Numbered from the stretch's first letter, positions 49,346 to 59,332 are shown. The stretch is 64,000 nucleotides of DNA from Chitinophagales bacterium (GCA_023957215.1 JAMLHH010000014.1:17989-81988), one strand, 5' to 3'. Numbers and translations: made by a program. Notes: generated from the sequence alone by a model not told the origin.

Positions 49346-50941
49346 TTATGGAATGATATAGCTTTTTCCACCATATTTCTCAACTAACTTTATCAATTCT
49401 GGTTTATTAGGTGTATCGGGACGGATACCAAATAAATCCTGACGTCTATAAACTTTAGATGAAGGAGTATTTTTTTCAGAGATAAATTTCAATAAAGAAC
49501 GTGTCAGACCTATATTTTCAATCTTCGCATCCTGATATGCCCGTATATCATAAGGAACTAAAAATGTAATATAATGATTATCCTTTGCAAAATGAACTGC
49601 ACGTTTAATCATATTATCCCATGATTTTTCATCTATTGCCTCATTATCTTCACCAACCGTATAGTCCATCGATGAAGAATGAAGTACCATCATATCCGGT
49701 TGCCAATGATTTAAATCCTCCATAGTAACAAGATGATGTGTGTATTCAGCACTATTCAATCCCCACAAATCAATAGAAGCCCAGCGACTCTTCCAAGTTA
49801 AAGTTCCGGCTTCTGTCGTAGCTAATTTTTTATTTTCAAATTGAGAGAGTTCTTCTGATAGATGGTACATATTGTTGTAATAATCATTCAAGGTTTTTAT
49901 ACCTTCCAAGACAGAAAGACGAATAGTCACTATTAACAATATAACACCAAACACACTGACTATGATACTTTTATGATTTCTAATTAAAAGGCACATGGTG
50001 ATAATAACTCCCAAATAAGGAATGACAAAATATCTTCTTGCACTATCTAAGTCTTCTCTGACAAACAAATAAGACAACATTGGCAGTACAATCATTGAAA
50101 AAATCAGCACATAATAACCTTGATTGATTTTAAATTTCGACTTCAATATATAAATCAACAATCCTATCAATCCGGGATAAATAAAATACAATGCATAGCT
50201 TTTCACATGATGAAATGAACCTATCGGTATAAGTCCCAATATCTTACCTTCTCCTGCCACATTGATATCATAAGACAAAGGTAGAAGTCTTCCAAAATAA
50301 TTTAATCTGAAAAGACCATATAGCAATGACGGGAGTACAAAAAATAAAAAGACAGACAATAATCTTTTACTAACAGATAGTTTATTGTGGGCATATATCT
50401 TGTGCAACAACAGAGGGACGACCGTAATGATTGCATCTGGACGACACAAAATAGCAATGAAGGAAATAAAACCCAACTGTTTGATTCCTCCTTTCCAATA
50501 TGCCAAGACAGCCCAACAAATTACCATTGCGTATAAAAAAGTACCATAACCCAATACAGCAGCCCATATCTGTTGTGAAAAAAGTATTAGCAGAACCGAA
50601 ACGATCTGTAAACTAAAATATTTTGTACCGATTAATCTCAAAATAAAAAACAACATCAACATTGTAGAAATCGCGGATACCCACAATGATGCTATATAGG
50701 CATCTCCCACAAAATCCATCACTAAAGAAACCAACAACATAAACAGAAAATCCGTAGTCCCATCTACCCTCGGTCCGCCTGGATAATAACTAATGACTCC
50801 CGTCTCTTTCAAATTTTGAGAATAATTAAAAATGATGGTGGCATCCTCCGAAGGATGCAAATATCCCGGCGTGACATAGAAGTACAGGAAACATATAATT
50901 GCAGAAATTGCAAATAATAAGAGCCAATTGTTTATCTTCAT
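49346..50941 (-). CDS. GT-C type membrane glycosyltransferase-like protein
   Basis: The 531-residue protein has about ten transmembrane segments in its first 370 residues and a soluble C-terminal domain. The first loop reads LHPSEDATIIFNYSQNLKE, followed by YYPGGPRVDGTTDFLFMLL. An acidic pair followed by a PGG...G-T-FL pattern is seen in polyprenyl-sugar-using GT-C enzymes such as the arabinofuranosyl or mannosyl transferases. The C-terminal part may be extracytoplasmic. Substrate and product are not predictable. It is divergent from the acyl-CoA-binding protein gene. Confidence 0.65.
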   Translation of the reverse strand: MKINNWLLLFAISAIICFLYFYVTPGYLHPSEDATIIFNYSQNLKETGVISYYPGGPRVDGTTDFLFMLLVSLVMDFVGDAYIASLWVSAISTMLMLFFILRLIGTKYFSLQIVSVLLILFSQQIWAAVLGYGTFLYAMVICWAVLAYWKGGIKQLGFISFIAILCRPDAIITVVPLLLHKIYAHNKLSVSKRLLSVFLFFVLPSLLYGLFRLNYFGRLLPLSYDINVAGEGKILGLIPIGSFHHVKSYALYFIYPGLIGLLIYILKSKFKINQGYYVLIFSMIVLPMLSYLFVREDLDSARRYFVIPYLGVIITMCLLIRNHKSIIVSVFGVILLIVTIRLSVLEGIKTLNDYYNNMYHLSEELSQFENKKLATTEAGTLTWKSRWASIDLWGLNSAEYTHHLVTMEDLNHWQPDMMVLHSSSMDYTVGEDNEAIDEKSWDNMIKRAVHFAKDNHYITFLVPYDIRAYQDAKIENIGLTRSLLKFISEKNTPSSKVYRRQDLFGIRPDTPNKPELIKLVEKYGGKSYIIP

Positions 50942-50979
50942 AACTGCAAATTAATACTAAAGCTATAAAATTTCTATTT

Positions 50980-51243
50980 ATGACCTTGCAAGAACAATTT
51001 AAAGATGCTCAAGAAAGAGTAAGAACATTGACAAAAAGACCCTCCAACGAAGAATTACTGCAATTATATGCACTTTTCAAACAAGCCACCGACGGAGACA
51101 ACAATACCAAAAAGCCGGGGATGTTTGATATGAAAGGTCAATTTAAGTGGAAAACTTGGAAGGATCTCGCCGGCACTTCTGCTGATGATGCTATGAATCA
51201 GTATATTAAATTAGTAGATAGCTTACTGACAAAATTAAACTAA
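50980..51243 (+). CDS. Acyl-CoA-binding protein
   Basis: The 87-residue product is a full acyl-CoA-binding protein. LYALFKQATDGDNNTKKPGM is the signature, followed by FDMKGQFKWKTWKDLAG with the KW..W residues that bind the CoA moiety. These four-helix proteins bind medium- and long-chain acyl-CoA in the cytosol and are known from a number of bacteria as well as eukaryotes. The gene stands alone with its own terminator hairpin just downstream. Confidence 0.93.
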   Translation: MTLQEQFKDAQERVRTLTKRPSNEELLQLYALFKQATDGDNNTKKPGMFDMKGQFKWKTWKDLAGTSADDAMNQYIKLVDSLLTKLN

Positions 51244-51251
51244 AAATCAAT

Positions 51252-51287
51252 AAAAGACCACCTGTAAAGATGGTCTTTTTTATTTTT
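51252..51287 (+). terminator. Terminator after the acyl-CoA-binding protein gene
   Basis: AAAGACCA and TGGTCTTT form an eight-base stem with a loop of about ten bases, followed by a T-rich run. It begins 9 bases after the stop codon. Confidence 0.7.
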
Positions 51288-51367
51288 GGACTCAAGAGTC
51301 AAGATACTAGACTGATGTCGGAAACCTGTGGTCAGTCGTCAGTGGTCTATCGTCTATTGTCTAAATC

Positions 51368-52579
51368 CTAATTTTTAACACATCTCACAGAATAAGCGTC
51401 ATCATCCAACGCCAGCAAAGAAACTCTATCATCACCCATCAGACCTGCCACTTTTACCTTACTGCTTTGAGTAGCCGGTGTCCACCAATAAGCATAAAAT
51501 CCTTTAGTTAGATATTGGTCATTGGATAATCTTTTATACCCCGTCGGGTATGCTGAAAAACAGTAATCATTTGTTCCCCTAATATCCCAAACATTCTTCT
51601 TTTTAAGCTTCTTTCCGGCTTCATTTTCACCTATTGTTTGGATAATCTGATTCCATTCGGCTTCTGTTGTAAGATGCCATCCGACCGGACAAACAGAAAG
51701 TGCAGCATCTCTTGTGTAAAGCTTTCCGTATAGCTGGCAATTGAGGCCGTCATCGCCATAACACCAAGATTTACCCGGCACATTGTAATTCAAGTTTTCC
51801 GCCATGATATCCATTCCTGCAATTTCTATATAGTCGTATCGCTGTCCATCTCTACTATCCACAAAACTTTGATGTGTAATCTCGTCACAAGTATCTCTTT
51901 CATAAGCTAAAAACGACTGTACTTTGCTATAACCTACTCCATCTTCATTGACTGCATAAGCCCGATAATAATATACTGCGTTCTCATCCAAATTGCTCAT
52001 ATCCGTAATAAATTCTTCCCAGCCGTCACTTTCTCCCCCGGAAATATCTAATGAAATATTGTTTGTAAAAGATTTTGAATCGCTTATATTTGGAGTCGCC
52101 CTCGCACTACTCCAACACACACCCATTTCAGTCACTTTTGCACTTCCTTCACTTATCAGTCTGCTTCCCACCTTTGCAGTATGAAGTTGTATGTTAAAGG
52201 CTTCTATCAAATCCACTTCAGGCAATATCTTTTCCCGACTCACTTTTATATATCCCACTTTCACCACCGAGTCACGTCCATAGGCATTGGTTACGGAGAG
52301 AGAGACCGTAAACTCTCCTAATTTATCATAAACCACTTTAGGATTTTGTTCATTGGAACTTGTTGGCGTACCTCCTTCAAATTTCCAACGCCATGACAAT
52401 GGAAAGCCCGTAGTAGAATCAGAAAAATAAACTGTATCTCCCGGAATAATTTCTGTCTTATCTGCATGGAATAGAGCTTTTATTTTTACATCTTTCCCTT
52501 TTACTTTATCTTTTTTACAAGCAAAAAAAAGAAGCACTGACAAAAAAAAGAGACCGGCTACGAAAGCTTTTTGTTTCAT
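51368..52579 (-). CDS. Lipoprotein with PKD and FISUMP (TIGR02145-like) domains
   Basis: The 403-residue protein has a lipoprotein signal (KQKAFVAGLFFLSVLLFFACK, with lipobox Cys at about residue 21), a PKD domain (residues about 33-110, with FSDSTTGFPLSWRWKFEGGT and FTVSLSVTNAYG), a second beta domain and a C-terminal FISUMP domain (MAENLNYNVPGKSWCYGDDG, CPVGWHLTTEAEWNQIIQTI, and an ending SVRCVKN). The last domain is common in secreted proteins of Bacteroidota and Fibrobacter, and its function is unknown. It is anchored to the outer membrane or faces the periplasm. Confidence 0.85.
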   Translation of the reverse strand: MKQKAFVAGLFFLSVLLFFACKKDKVKGKDVKIKALFHADKTEIIPGDTVYFSDSTTGFPLSWRWKFEGGTPTSSNEQNPKVVYDKLGEFTVSLSVTNAYGRDSVVKVGYIKVSREKILPEVDLIEAFNIQLHTAKVGSRLISEGSAKVTEMGVCWSSARATPNISDSKSFTNNISLDISGGESDGWEEFITDMSNLDENAVYYYRAYAVNEDGVGYSKVQSFLAYERDTCDEITHQSFVDSRDGQRYDYIEIAGMDIMAENLNYNVPGKSWCYGDDGLNCQLYGKLYTRDAALSVCPVGWHLTTEAEWNQIIQTIGENEAGKKLKKKNVWDIRGTNDYCFSAYPTGYKRLSNDQYLTKGFYAYWWTPATQSSKVKVAGLMGDDRVSLLALDDDAYSVRCVKN

Positions 52580-52615
52580 TTTTATAATTTTATTTAGTTT
52601 TTTTTCAAAATCAGA

Positions 52616-53884
52616 TTAGCAAAATTCCCCCAGCAAGACACTCACGTCATCATTGAAGCTTTTTCGACCTTTAAACTGAACAAGTTCAAGATATAGATTT
52701 TTTGATATATCGTCCAAAGAAGATGTTTTATTTTTAATTAAAAATTGTTTCAACCTTTGTGTCCCGTAAAAATCACCGCTTTCATTTTCCAATTCGGAAA
52801 GTCCGTCAGTATAAGCCAAAACAACAGCATTTTTCTCCAACAGTACTCTTCCGATACTCACCGAAGGGATTTGCTCCAAAATACCCAGCAAGGCACAACC
52901 TTTATCCAAACTGATCAGATCTTCACCATTCATCAAAATAGGAGGATTATGTCCGGCATTGATATATAGCAACTCCCGACTCAGGATATTGTATTTTGCG
53001 ATAAAAAGTGTAATGAACTTTTCACCATTGGTAATGCTCAATATCTTCTGATTGAGTCTGTCTATCAGTACTCTACCATTGTTCAAATCATAAGGAGGGC
53101 TCGCATTGAGATAAGCTTGTAAATTTGCCATCACAAGTGCAGCCGCCACTCCTTTACCGGAAATATCACCTATGCAAAACAGAAATTCATCTTTGTTGAT
53201 ATTGATGACATCATAATAATCACCTCCTATACTTCTATGTGGCAAGTACAGACCCGAAAATTTATAAAGATGATTGTTAGGGAGCTTGTTAGGAATAATC
53301 ATTCCCTGTATTTTTGAGGCAAGCTCCATGTCTTTCTCAAAATCTTTCTTCTCTAATTCCTCCTGTATCAGTCTTTTGTTTTCTATCACCAAAGTGATAA
53401 TATTGGTCAAAATCTGCGCATATTGGAATTGTTGCGGAACAGTATCTATACCTGAGTTTTTAATTTTACCTATCAATGAGAAGGAAATAGCTGTATCATT
53501 GTAATAAATAGGAATTACATAAGAATATCCCCCTAATGTTTCACTATCTTCTTTTTCTAATTTGGCAGGTTTTCTATAATTCAATACCGTGGAGACAGGT
53601 ACGATTTCTTTACAAGTCAAAAAAGTATTTTTACAAGATTTAAGCACCCATTCTTTATCATAGACATAAAAAAGGATGTCCTCAACACCTAAGTATTTTG
53701 TAAGTTGTAGAATATAAAAATTATAGAGATCTTCCGACCGATACTCTGCACCCACAATTTGCATTAATGAAGAAATTCCGTTGATATATTCTCCTTTCAA
53801 TTGAAGTTTTCTCCCCAACTCATCAGTCAAAGTACCCATATCTATATCTTCAAGATTCTTCATTATTACGGAAAGTCGTATCAA
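52616..53884 (-). CDS. SpoIIE-type PP2C phosphatase with N-terminal GAF-like domain
   Basis: The 422-residue protein has an N-terminal GAF-like sensor (residues about 20-180), a coiled linker (KRLIQEELEKKDFEKDMELA) and a C-terminal SpoIIE serine phosphatase. The metal-binding Asp residues appear in GGDYYDVININKDEFLFCIG, GDISGKGVAAALVMA and the ending SFNDDVSVLLGEF; GHNPP and YTDGLSE are also present. Such enzymes dephosphorylate anti-sigma antagonists in partner-switching systems. No partner gene is adjacent. The start may be the Met at position 8. Confidence 0.85.
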   Translation of the reverse strand: MIRLSVIMKNLEDIDMGTLTDELGRKLQLKGEYINGISSLMQIVGAEYRSEDLYNFYILQLTKYLGVEDILFYVYDKEWVLKSCKNTFLTCKEIVPVSTVLNYRKPAKLEKEDSETLGGYSYVIPIYYNDTAISFSLIGKIKNSGIDTVPQQFQYAQILTNIITLVIENKRLIQEELEKKDFEKDMELASKIQGMIIPNKLPNNHLYKFSGLYLPHRSIGGDYYDVININKDEFLFCIGDISGKGVAAALVMANLQAYLNASPPYDLNNGRVLIDRLNQKILSITNGEKFITLFIAKYNILSRELLYINAGHNPPILMNGEDLISLDKGCALLGILEQIPSVSIGRVLLEKNAVVLAYTDGLSELENESGDFYGTQRLKQFLIKNKTSSLDDISKNLYLELVQFKGRKSFNDDVSVLLGEFC

Positions 53885-54023
53885 GGTAAGAACTTTATTT
53901 TTTAAAAACGTTTATCTCATCTATGTATTATTACAATGACACGATTTAGGCTTTATTAAAAGATATAACTGATGACTTTGGTGTAGTTTTTGTTTATTTG
54001 CTGTATCAAAACAAAAACTTGAA

Positions 54024-55472
54024 ATGAGATATTTAAAGAGTCTGATTGTTCTAATTCTTATCTTTTCGATATTTAAAACTACTCACGCTGAGATTAGAAA
54101 GTTTGATATCCAATTGAGTGTGAAAGGTGCTGAAAACCAACAAGCCATTTTGGCCTATAATTATGGTGAAAAAAAATTCATTGCTGACACTATACAATTT
54201 GACGACAAAGGTAAAAGTCAAATCAAAGGTGATAAAACTTATGACGACGGTACTTATCTCATCGTGTTTCCCGGATTGGATATGAGGGCTTTTGATCTCA
54301 TCATTCGAGAAACAGCATTCCAAATGGCTACCGATACATCAGATGTAGAAGGTCACATGAAAATAACAGGTTCCGTGGAAAATCAAATCATGTACGAAGA
54401 TAGAGTGATTACAAATCAAACAAGGGAGAAAGCAGAACAACTCAATAAAATCATCCTTGATACCAATACAAAAAAGCAAGAAAAAGAGGATGCCCAAAAA
54501 AAATTAGACGAACTCACCAAACAATATATTAAGGACAGAGAAGTTGCTATATCCAAGCATCCTGAAGCTTTGCACAACAAAATTTTGATGGCAAGCAGAA
54601 ATGTGGAAATGCCTTATGACAATAATGAAAAAGACCCTGAAAAAAGAAAGGAAAACTATAACTATTTCATTCGTCATTACTGGGACAATACCGACTTTAG
54701 CGATGAAGCACTCATCAAATCACCTGTCGTACTTCCAAGAATCTTTGGATTTTTAGATATGATTTATCAAGATCCTGATTCTATATCACATGCTATTGAC
54801 ATTATTTTAGAAAAAGCTTCCGTCAATCCTGAAAGTTATAAAATCATTTTATCCGAGATGACAGATAAGTTTGCAAAGTCCAAAGTGATGGGTTTTGAAT
54901 CAATATATGTCCATTTGGTAGATAATTATTTCGCAAAAGGAAAGGGAGATTGGGTCGGTGATGACATGAAGAAAAAAATGATAGAGCAAGCTGACAAGTT
55001 GAGACCGACATTGATAGGACAGCAGGCTCCCAATATGAATTTATATTCATTAGATAATCATCTCGTTAATTTCTATGAAAAAATCAAACCTTTTGATTAT
55101 ACGATTTTGGTCTTTTGGAACTCAGAATGTAGTCACTGTCAAAAAGAAATTCCTGAACTACACAAGATATGGAAAGATAGCCTGCAATCTCAATACAATG
55201 TCGGTGTGGTAGGTATCTCTACCGAAGTAGAATTAGATCATATCCAGCAGTTTGTTAATGACAATCAACTCAACAATGATTTTATCAATGCTTATGACCC
55301 TTCCGGTATTTCTAATTTTAGAAATTTATACGATATCAATTCCACGCCCGTCATTATTTTACTGAATCAGAAAAGAGAAATTATCGCAAAAAAAATTGCC
55401 GTCAAAGATTTGACTTATATGGTTTCGACCTATGACGAACAAATACAAAAGACTTCATCCAAGAAGAAGTAA
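54024..55472 (+). CDS. Thioredoxin-like protein with DUF4369 and DUF5106 regions
   Basis: The 482-residue protein has a signal peptide (LIVLILIFSIFKTTHAE), an N-terminal DUF4369-like beta domain, a helical middle (about 130-330, DUF5106-like) and a C-terminal TlpA-type thioredoxin domain beginning at about residue 335 (GQQAPNMNLYSLDN), with the redox motif CSHC in FWNSECSHCQKEIPELHKIW and a cis-Pro region (INSTPVIILLNQ). It is probably a periplasmic thiol-disulfide oxidoreductase. It ends by overlapping the convergent next gene by 18 bases. Confidence 0.85.
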   Translation: MRYLKSLIVLILIFSIFKTTHAEIRKFDIQLSVKGAENQQAILAYNYGEKKFIADTIQFDDKGKSQIKGDKTYDDGTYLIVFPGLDMRAFDLIIRETAFQMATDTSDVEGHMKITGSVENQIMYEDRVITNQTREKAEQLNKIILDTNTKKQEKEDAQKKLDELTKQYIKDREVAISKHPEALHNKILMASRNVEMPYDNNEKDPEKRKENYNYFIRHYWDNTDFSDEALIKSPVVLPRIFGFLDMIYQDPDSISHAIDIILEKASVNPESYKIILSEMTDKFAKSKVMGFESIYVHLVDNYFAKGKGDWVGDDMKKKMIEQADKLRPTLIGQQAPNMNLYSLDNHLVNFYEKIKPFDYTILVFWNSECSHCQKEIPELHKIWKDSLQSQYNVGVVGISTEVELDHIQQFVNDNQLNNDFINAYDPSGISNFRNLYDINSTPVIILLNQKREIIAKKIAVKDLTYMVSTYDEQIQKTSSKKK

Positions 55473-56207
55473 ACACATCAACGACGCACCCGCTAACTGA
55501 GAGGTGAGATTATCCCAGCCGTGAGGTGAAACGGCTTCTATCAAAGTAGTGATAAGCGCAGAGATAAAAATAAGTATCATATTCGATTGAATATCAAATA
55601 ATTTTACCGTTATAAAGAAGGCTAAAAAAGTGACTACCAATACGGCCAGCGAGCCTTCTAAACTTCTATAACTTTTGACGGGACTCCACCAATTGAAAAC
55701 AGGATATCGGGTTTTCCCCCATTTTGCACCGACGGGCTCACCTATTGCATCACCCAAGCCTGCTACTAAATAGCCGGCAACCACACAAGCAGATGAAAAG
55801 TAAAAATTTGTCATCACACCTCCCAAAAAAGTAGCCAAATAAGGATAGACAATATACCTTGATTCATAAGGTACATCTTTGGGGCGTGCTAAAAGAGGAT
55901 AGAATTTCGTTTGGTCTCCTTTTGACAATATATAGAGAATTACGAGACTCACCGCCCAGCCCAAAATAAAAACACCTTGCGTGTGTAAGAAAAATTGTAT
56001 TATACCGGCAGTCGTAAAAATCATAAAATGAAAAAACTTTCGCGTATAAGCCGTTTGCCAATTTTTTCTCTCTCTAAAAAACAATGCTATCCTTAACGCA
56101 CCTATTACATACAGGAAAAAGACGGGAAATAAGATGAGAATGACATCTAAATCAGGAAAATTACTTCCAAAAAAGAAGTCAAAAACCGATTTGACAAAAC
56201 TATTCAT
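55455..56207 (-). CDS. CTP-dependent polyprenol/phytol kinase-like membrane protein
   Basis: The 250-residue protein has about seven transmembrane segments. It resembles the SEC59/phytol kinase family: RKFFHFMIF near residue 70, the CTP-binding VAGLGDAIGEPVGAKWGKTR, and the C-terminal EAVSPHGWDNLTSQL. Members phosphorylate isoprenoid alcohols such as dolichol, phytol or farnesol. The substrate is not clear here. It is convergent with the thioredoxin-like gene and overlaps its end by 18 bases. Confidence 0.8.
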   Translation of the reverse strand: MNSFVKSVFDFFFGSNFPDLDVILILFPVFFLYVIGALRIALFFRERKNWQTAYTRKFFHFMIFTTAGIIQFFLHTQGVFILGWAVSLVILYILSKGDQTKFYPLLARPKDVPYESRYIVYPYLATFLGGVMTNFYFSSACVVAGYLVAGLGDAIGEPVGAKWGKTRYPVFNWWSPVKSYRSLEGSLAVLVVTFLAFFITVKLFDIQSNMILIFISALITTLIEAVSPHGWDNLTSQLAGASLMCLLLLG

Positions 56208-56239
56208 CCTGTGTAAAGTTATCTCTTTTCACAGTACGA

Positions 56240-57163
56240 TCAATTTTTCTTCTGATGTCCGGCTCTGAGGTGTTTTAAAAAGATAAGTTCTTTTTCTGTC
56301 AGATATCTCCATTTACCTCTTGGCAAATCTTTTTTAGTCAATCCGGCATAAAGTACACGATCCAAGCTTTTTATTTCATAACCAAAATGTTCAAAGATTC
56401 TTCTGACAATCCGGTTTTTACCACTATGGATGGCTACACCCACAAATCTAAAATCTACCTGTGGTGTCGTGATATCTATTTCATCCACAAATACTCTTCC
56501 ATCTTCTAATTCCACCCCCTCTTCACGTATCGTTTCCAAATCTCTTCGAGTAATCGGTTTATCGAGTTCTACTTGATATACTTTGATGATTTCACTGCTT
56601 GGATGTGAAAGGTATTGTGTCAGCTCACCATCATTGGTTAATAACAAAAGACCCGTCGTATTTCTATCCAAACGACCTACGGGATAAATACGTTCATTGC
56701 TTTTTGTGGCAGTACGGACAAGGCCCATAACTGTCCGTCTCCCTTTTTCATCAGAAGTGGTAGTGATAAAATCTTTGGGCTTGTTTAAAAGGACATAAAC
56801 CTTGTTTTCATAGGAAACCACTTCACCTTGATATGTCACTACATCTCCCGGCTTGACCTTATATCCCATTTCATATACTGTCGTATTATTCACCTGCACC
56901 AATCCTTGCTCTATCAATCCGTCTGCTTTTCTCCGTGAGCAAATTCCGGCATTGGCAAGATATTTATTGAGACGTATTTCATCGGATGGTTTTTCAGCCG
57001 GCTTTGATAAGACAGGATTATTCAGTTGAGTCCCTTTCTGTCTTTTATTGAAAATGCGTTGAGGTTTAGCTCCCTTTCTTGAATCTTTTTGAAAAGATGT
57101 AGGCTTGCTATTTCTCTCTTCTGTCGATTTTCTATCCTTGTTGTATGATGTCTTCTTTCTCAC
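56240..57163 (-). CDS. rluB: 23S rRNA pseudouridine synthase RluB family
   Basis: RluB makes a pseudouridine in helix 80 of 23S rRNA. The 307-residue product has a basic, disordered N-terminal extension (about 1-65), an S4 RNA-binding domain (IRLNKYLANAGICSRRKADG, about 63-125) and the catalytic core with GRLDRNTTGLLLLTNDGEL, the Asp of the motif being the catalytic nucleophile. It overlaps scpB by 32 bases, so the two are coupled. The exact member of the RluB/RluE/RsuA group is inferred from length and S4 domain. Confidence 0.88.
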   Translation of the reverse strand: MRKKTSYNKDRKSTEERNSKPTSFQKDSRKGAKPQRIFNKRQKGTQLNNPVLSKPAEKPSDEIRLNKYLANAGICSRRKADGLIEQGLVQVNNTTVYEMGYKVKPGDVVTYQGEVVSYENKVYVLLNKPKDFITTTSDEKGRRTVMGLVRTATKSNERIYPVGRLDRNTTGLLLLTNDGELTQYLSHPSSEIIKVYQVELDKPITRRDLETIREEGVELEDGRVFVDEIDITTPQVDFRFVGVAIHSGKNRIVRRIFEHFGYEIKSLDRVLYAGLTKKDLPRGKWRYLTEKELIFLKHLRAGHQKKN

Positions 57164-57704
57164 CTATTTGATTTTCAGTTTCTGTAAATTCTTTAAGCTT
57201 AGGTAATTCACTTAAATCATTTATACCAAAATAATTTAAAAAATATTGTGTTGTGCCATAAAGCAAGGGCTTCCCAATAGTTTCTGCCCTACCTTTAATC
57301 TCCACCAAATCTCTTTCCATGAGTTTTTGCACGGTATAATCACTATTGACTCCCCGTATAGCCTCAATTTCCGACTTTTCGACCGGTTGTTTATATGCAA
57401 TGACGGCGAGGGTTTCCAAAGCGACTTTCGTCAGTTTCTTTACAGATTCCCGATTCAAAAATGAAGCTATCATGGAATGGTATTCAGGTTTGGATTTAAA
57501 GACATAGCCTCCACCTATTTGTACTATCGAAAAAGGCAAGGAGGAAGAGTCTAAAGATGCAATCACACTACCGATAATATTCAGAATCTCTTCATCTTGA
57601 TATTCTATACCATTGTACTTAGTCAAAAAGGCTTTTATCTCCTCAAAAGAGACAGGCGATTCAGTACTAAAAATCAATGCATAAATTTGGCTTTGTAAAT
57701 CCAC
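57132..57704 (-). CDS. scpB: Segregation and condensation protein B
   Basis: ScpB is the winged-helix partner of ScpA and SMC in chromosome condensation. The 190-residue product shows two winged-helix domains. It contains FSTESPVSFEEIKAFLTKYN near the start, the conserved VALETLAVIAYKQPVEKSEI and AIRGVNSDYTVQKLMERDLV, and GRAETIGKPLLYGTTQYFLN. scpA is not in the window. It overlaps rluB, a common pairing in many bacteria. Confidence 0.92.
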   Translation of the reverse strand: MDLQSQIYALIFSTESPVSFEEIKAFLTKYNGIEYQDEEILNIIGSVIASLDSSSLPFSIVQIGGGYVFKSKPEYHSMIASFLNRESVKKLTKVALETLAVIAYKQPVEKSEIEAIRGVNSDYTVQKLMERDLVEIKGRAETIGKPLLYGTTQYFLNYFGINDLSELPKLKEFTETENQIGEKEDIIQQG

Positions 57705-57804
57705 ACCACAAAGTTAAGGTGTTAATACGAGAAATTTATCTCTATCTTAGAGCTAAGGGTCAATAGCCAAAAGTCCTATTTCTTAGCTATTGGTTCTAAA
57801 AAAC

Positions 57805-59163
57805 CTATCTCTTCACCAATCCATAATCTGACATCATCAATTCCAAATCTTTTTTGGAAAGTTTCAGACGATCGGCAGCTTTATTCACTTGCCAGTTTTC
57901 ATTCTCCAAAGTGTGTTCAATAAAAGTACGTTTCATGTAATCTATAAACTGGTCAAAACTATCAAAACGGCTAAAATCAATGCCCTCAGTATTAGTTTGA
58001 AAGGCAAAAACATTATTTCTTACATCATTGGCTGTGATAAATTTTTCAGACATAATAATCAGACGCTCCACGATATTTCTCAATTCCCTGATATTTCCTG
58101 TCCAATTTCTCGTTTTGAGCAATTCCAGTGCCTCATTGTCAATTTTCTTAGTCGGAATACTATATTCACCACAAATCTCATCCAAAAAGTGTTGCACTAT
58201 CAAGGGTATATCATTTTTACGCTCATTGAGTGACGGAACCTTGATTTCTATCACCGATAAACGATGAAACAAGTCCATTCTGAAACGTCCTTCCTCTATC
58301 TCCTTGTGCAAATCCTTATTCGTTGCAGCGATGATACGCACATCTACTTTTACAGACTTTTCACCACCGACTTTGGTAATTGTATTTTCCTGTAATGCCC
58401 TCAAAACTTTGGCCTGTGCGTTCAGACTCATATCCCCGATTTCATCCAAAAACAGAGTTCCTCCTTCCGCTTGCTCAAATTTTCCAACACGCGTTTTTAC
58501 CGCTGACGTAAAAGCTCCTTTTTCATGACCAAACAACTCACTTTCTATCAATTCTGATGGAATAGCGGCACAGTTTACTTCCACTAAAGGGCCTTTTGCA
58601 CGACTGCTTTTTTCATGTAACCACCTTGCAACCAACTCCTTACCAGAACCATTCTCTCCTGTAATTAAAACTCTCGCTTCTGTAGGTGCCACCTTGTCTA
58701 TCATCTCCTTGATTTTCAACATCGGCATGGACTCCCCCACCATTTCCTTGGTTTTATAATTGGAAATTTTCTTACGCAAAGTCTTGGTCTCCGTTACCAA
58801 AGACGTTTTTTCCATCGCATTTCTTACTGTGATGAGAATACGGTTTAAATCCGGAGGCTTAGGTATATAATCATACGCCCCCTTTTTCACCGCCTCGACT
58901 GCCGTCTCGATATTGCCATGTCCTGAAAGCACCACCACCGGCGTTTCCTTGCCCGCAGCATGCATTTCCTCCAGCACCTCCATCCCGTCTTTTTTCGGCA
59001 TTTTGATATCTAAAAGCACAACGTCATAGTCCTTTTCTAAGATTTTTTTGAGCCCGATCTCACCATCTTGAGCCTCATCTACCTCAAATTTTTCCAACTC
59101 AAAAATATCTCTCAACACACGGCGATTCACACCTTCATCATCCACGAGCAATATACTTGGCAT
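57805..59163 (-). CDS. NtrC-family sigma-54-dependent response regulator
   Basis: The 452-residue protein has a receiver domain (acidic VDDEG at 6-10, Asp53 or so in [13 protein letters not shown]), an AAA+ sigma-54 interaction domain (Walker [37 protein letters not shown], Walker [26 protein letters not shown]) and a C-terminal Fis-type DNA-binding helix ([20 protein letters not shown]). The canonical GAFTGA loop reads GAFTSA, a variant common in this phylum. No kinase lies adjacent. An IS1380-like element sits 51 bases upstream of its start codon and may have separated it from its native promoter. Confidence 0.92.
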   Translation of the reverse strand: MPSILLVDDEGVNRRVLRDIFELEKFEVDEAQDGEIGLKKILEKDYDVVLLDIKMPKKDGMEVLEEMHAAGKETPVVVLSGHGNIETAVEAVKKGAYDYIPKPPDLNRILITVRNAMEKTSLVTETKTLRKKISNYKTKEMVGESMPMLKIKEMIDKVAPTEARVLITGENGSGKELVARWLHEKSSRAKGPLVEVNCAAIPSELIESELFGHEKGAFTSAVKTRVGKFEQAEGGTLFLDEIGDMSLNAQAKVLRALQENTITKVGGEKSVKVDVRIIAATNKDLHKEIEEGRFRMDLFHRLSVIEIKVPSLNERKNDIPLIVQHFLDEICGEYSIPTKKIDNEALELLKTRNWTGNIRELRNIVERLIIMSEKFITANDVRNNVFAFQTNTEGIDFSRFDSFDQFIDYMKRTFIEHTLENENWQVNKAADRLKLSKKDLELMMSDYGLVKR

Positions 59164-59266
59164 AGTCTGTCTATTTAATAAATAATGTGCAAATTTAACA
59201 CTTTTAATATGATTCCTAAATTCCGCAAGCGTTATTCACAATAACCTCTTGAAAGCTTCATAAATA

Positions 59267-59291
59267 AAGGCTTGCAGAAGCTGCAAGCCTT
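59267..59291 (+). terminator. Hairpin upstream of the transposase start
   Basis: AAGGCTTGCAG and CTGCAAGCCTT form a perfect 11-base stem with a three-base loop. It lies between the left end of the IS and the transposase gene, where it could stop transcription entering from outside. Confidence 0.5.
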
Positions 59292-59292
59292 C

Positions 59293-59332
59293 CAATGTTT
59301 TTCACTACTTTAGTGATATGTACAAAACATTG
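59293..59332 (+). promoter_or_regulatory. Stem enclosing the transposase start codon
   Basis: CAATGTTTT (59293-59301) pairs with AAAACATTG (59324-59332), and inside it TCACTA pairs with TAGTGA. The ATG at 59318 lies in the bulge between the two stems. Such a fold in a long read-through transcript would hide the start codon, as known for some other IS elements. This is a prediction by pairing only. Confidence 0.45.
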
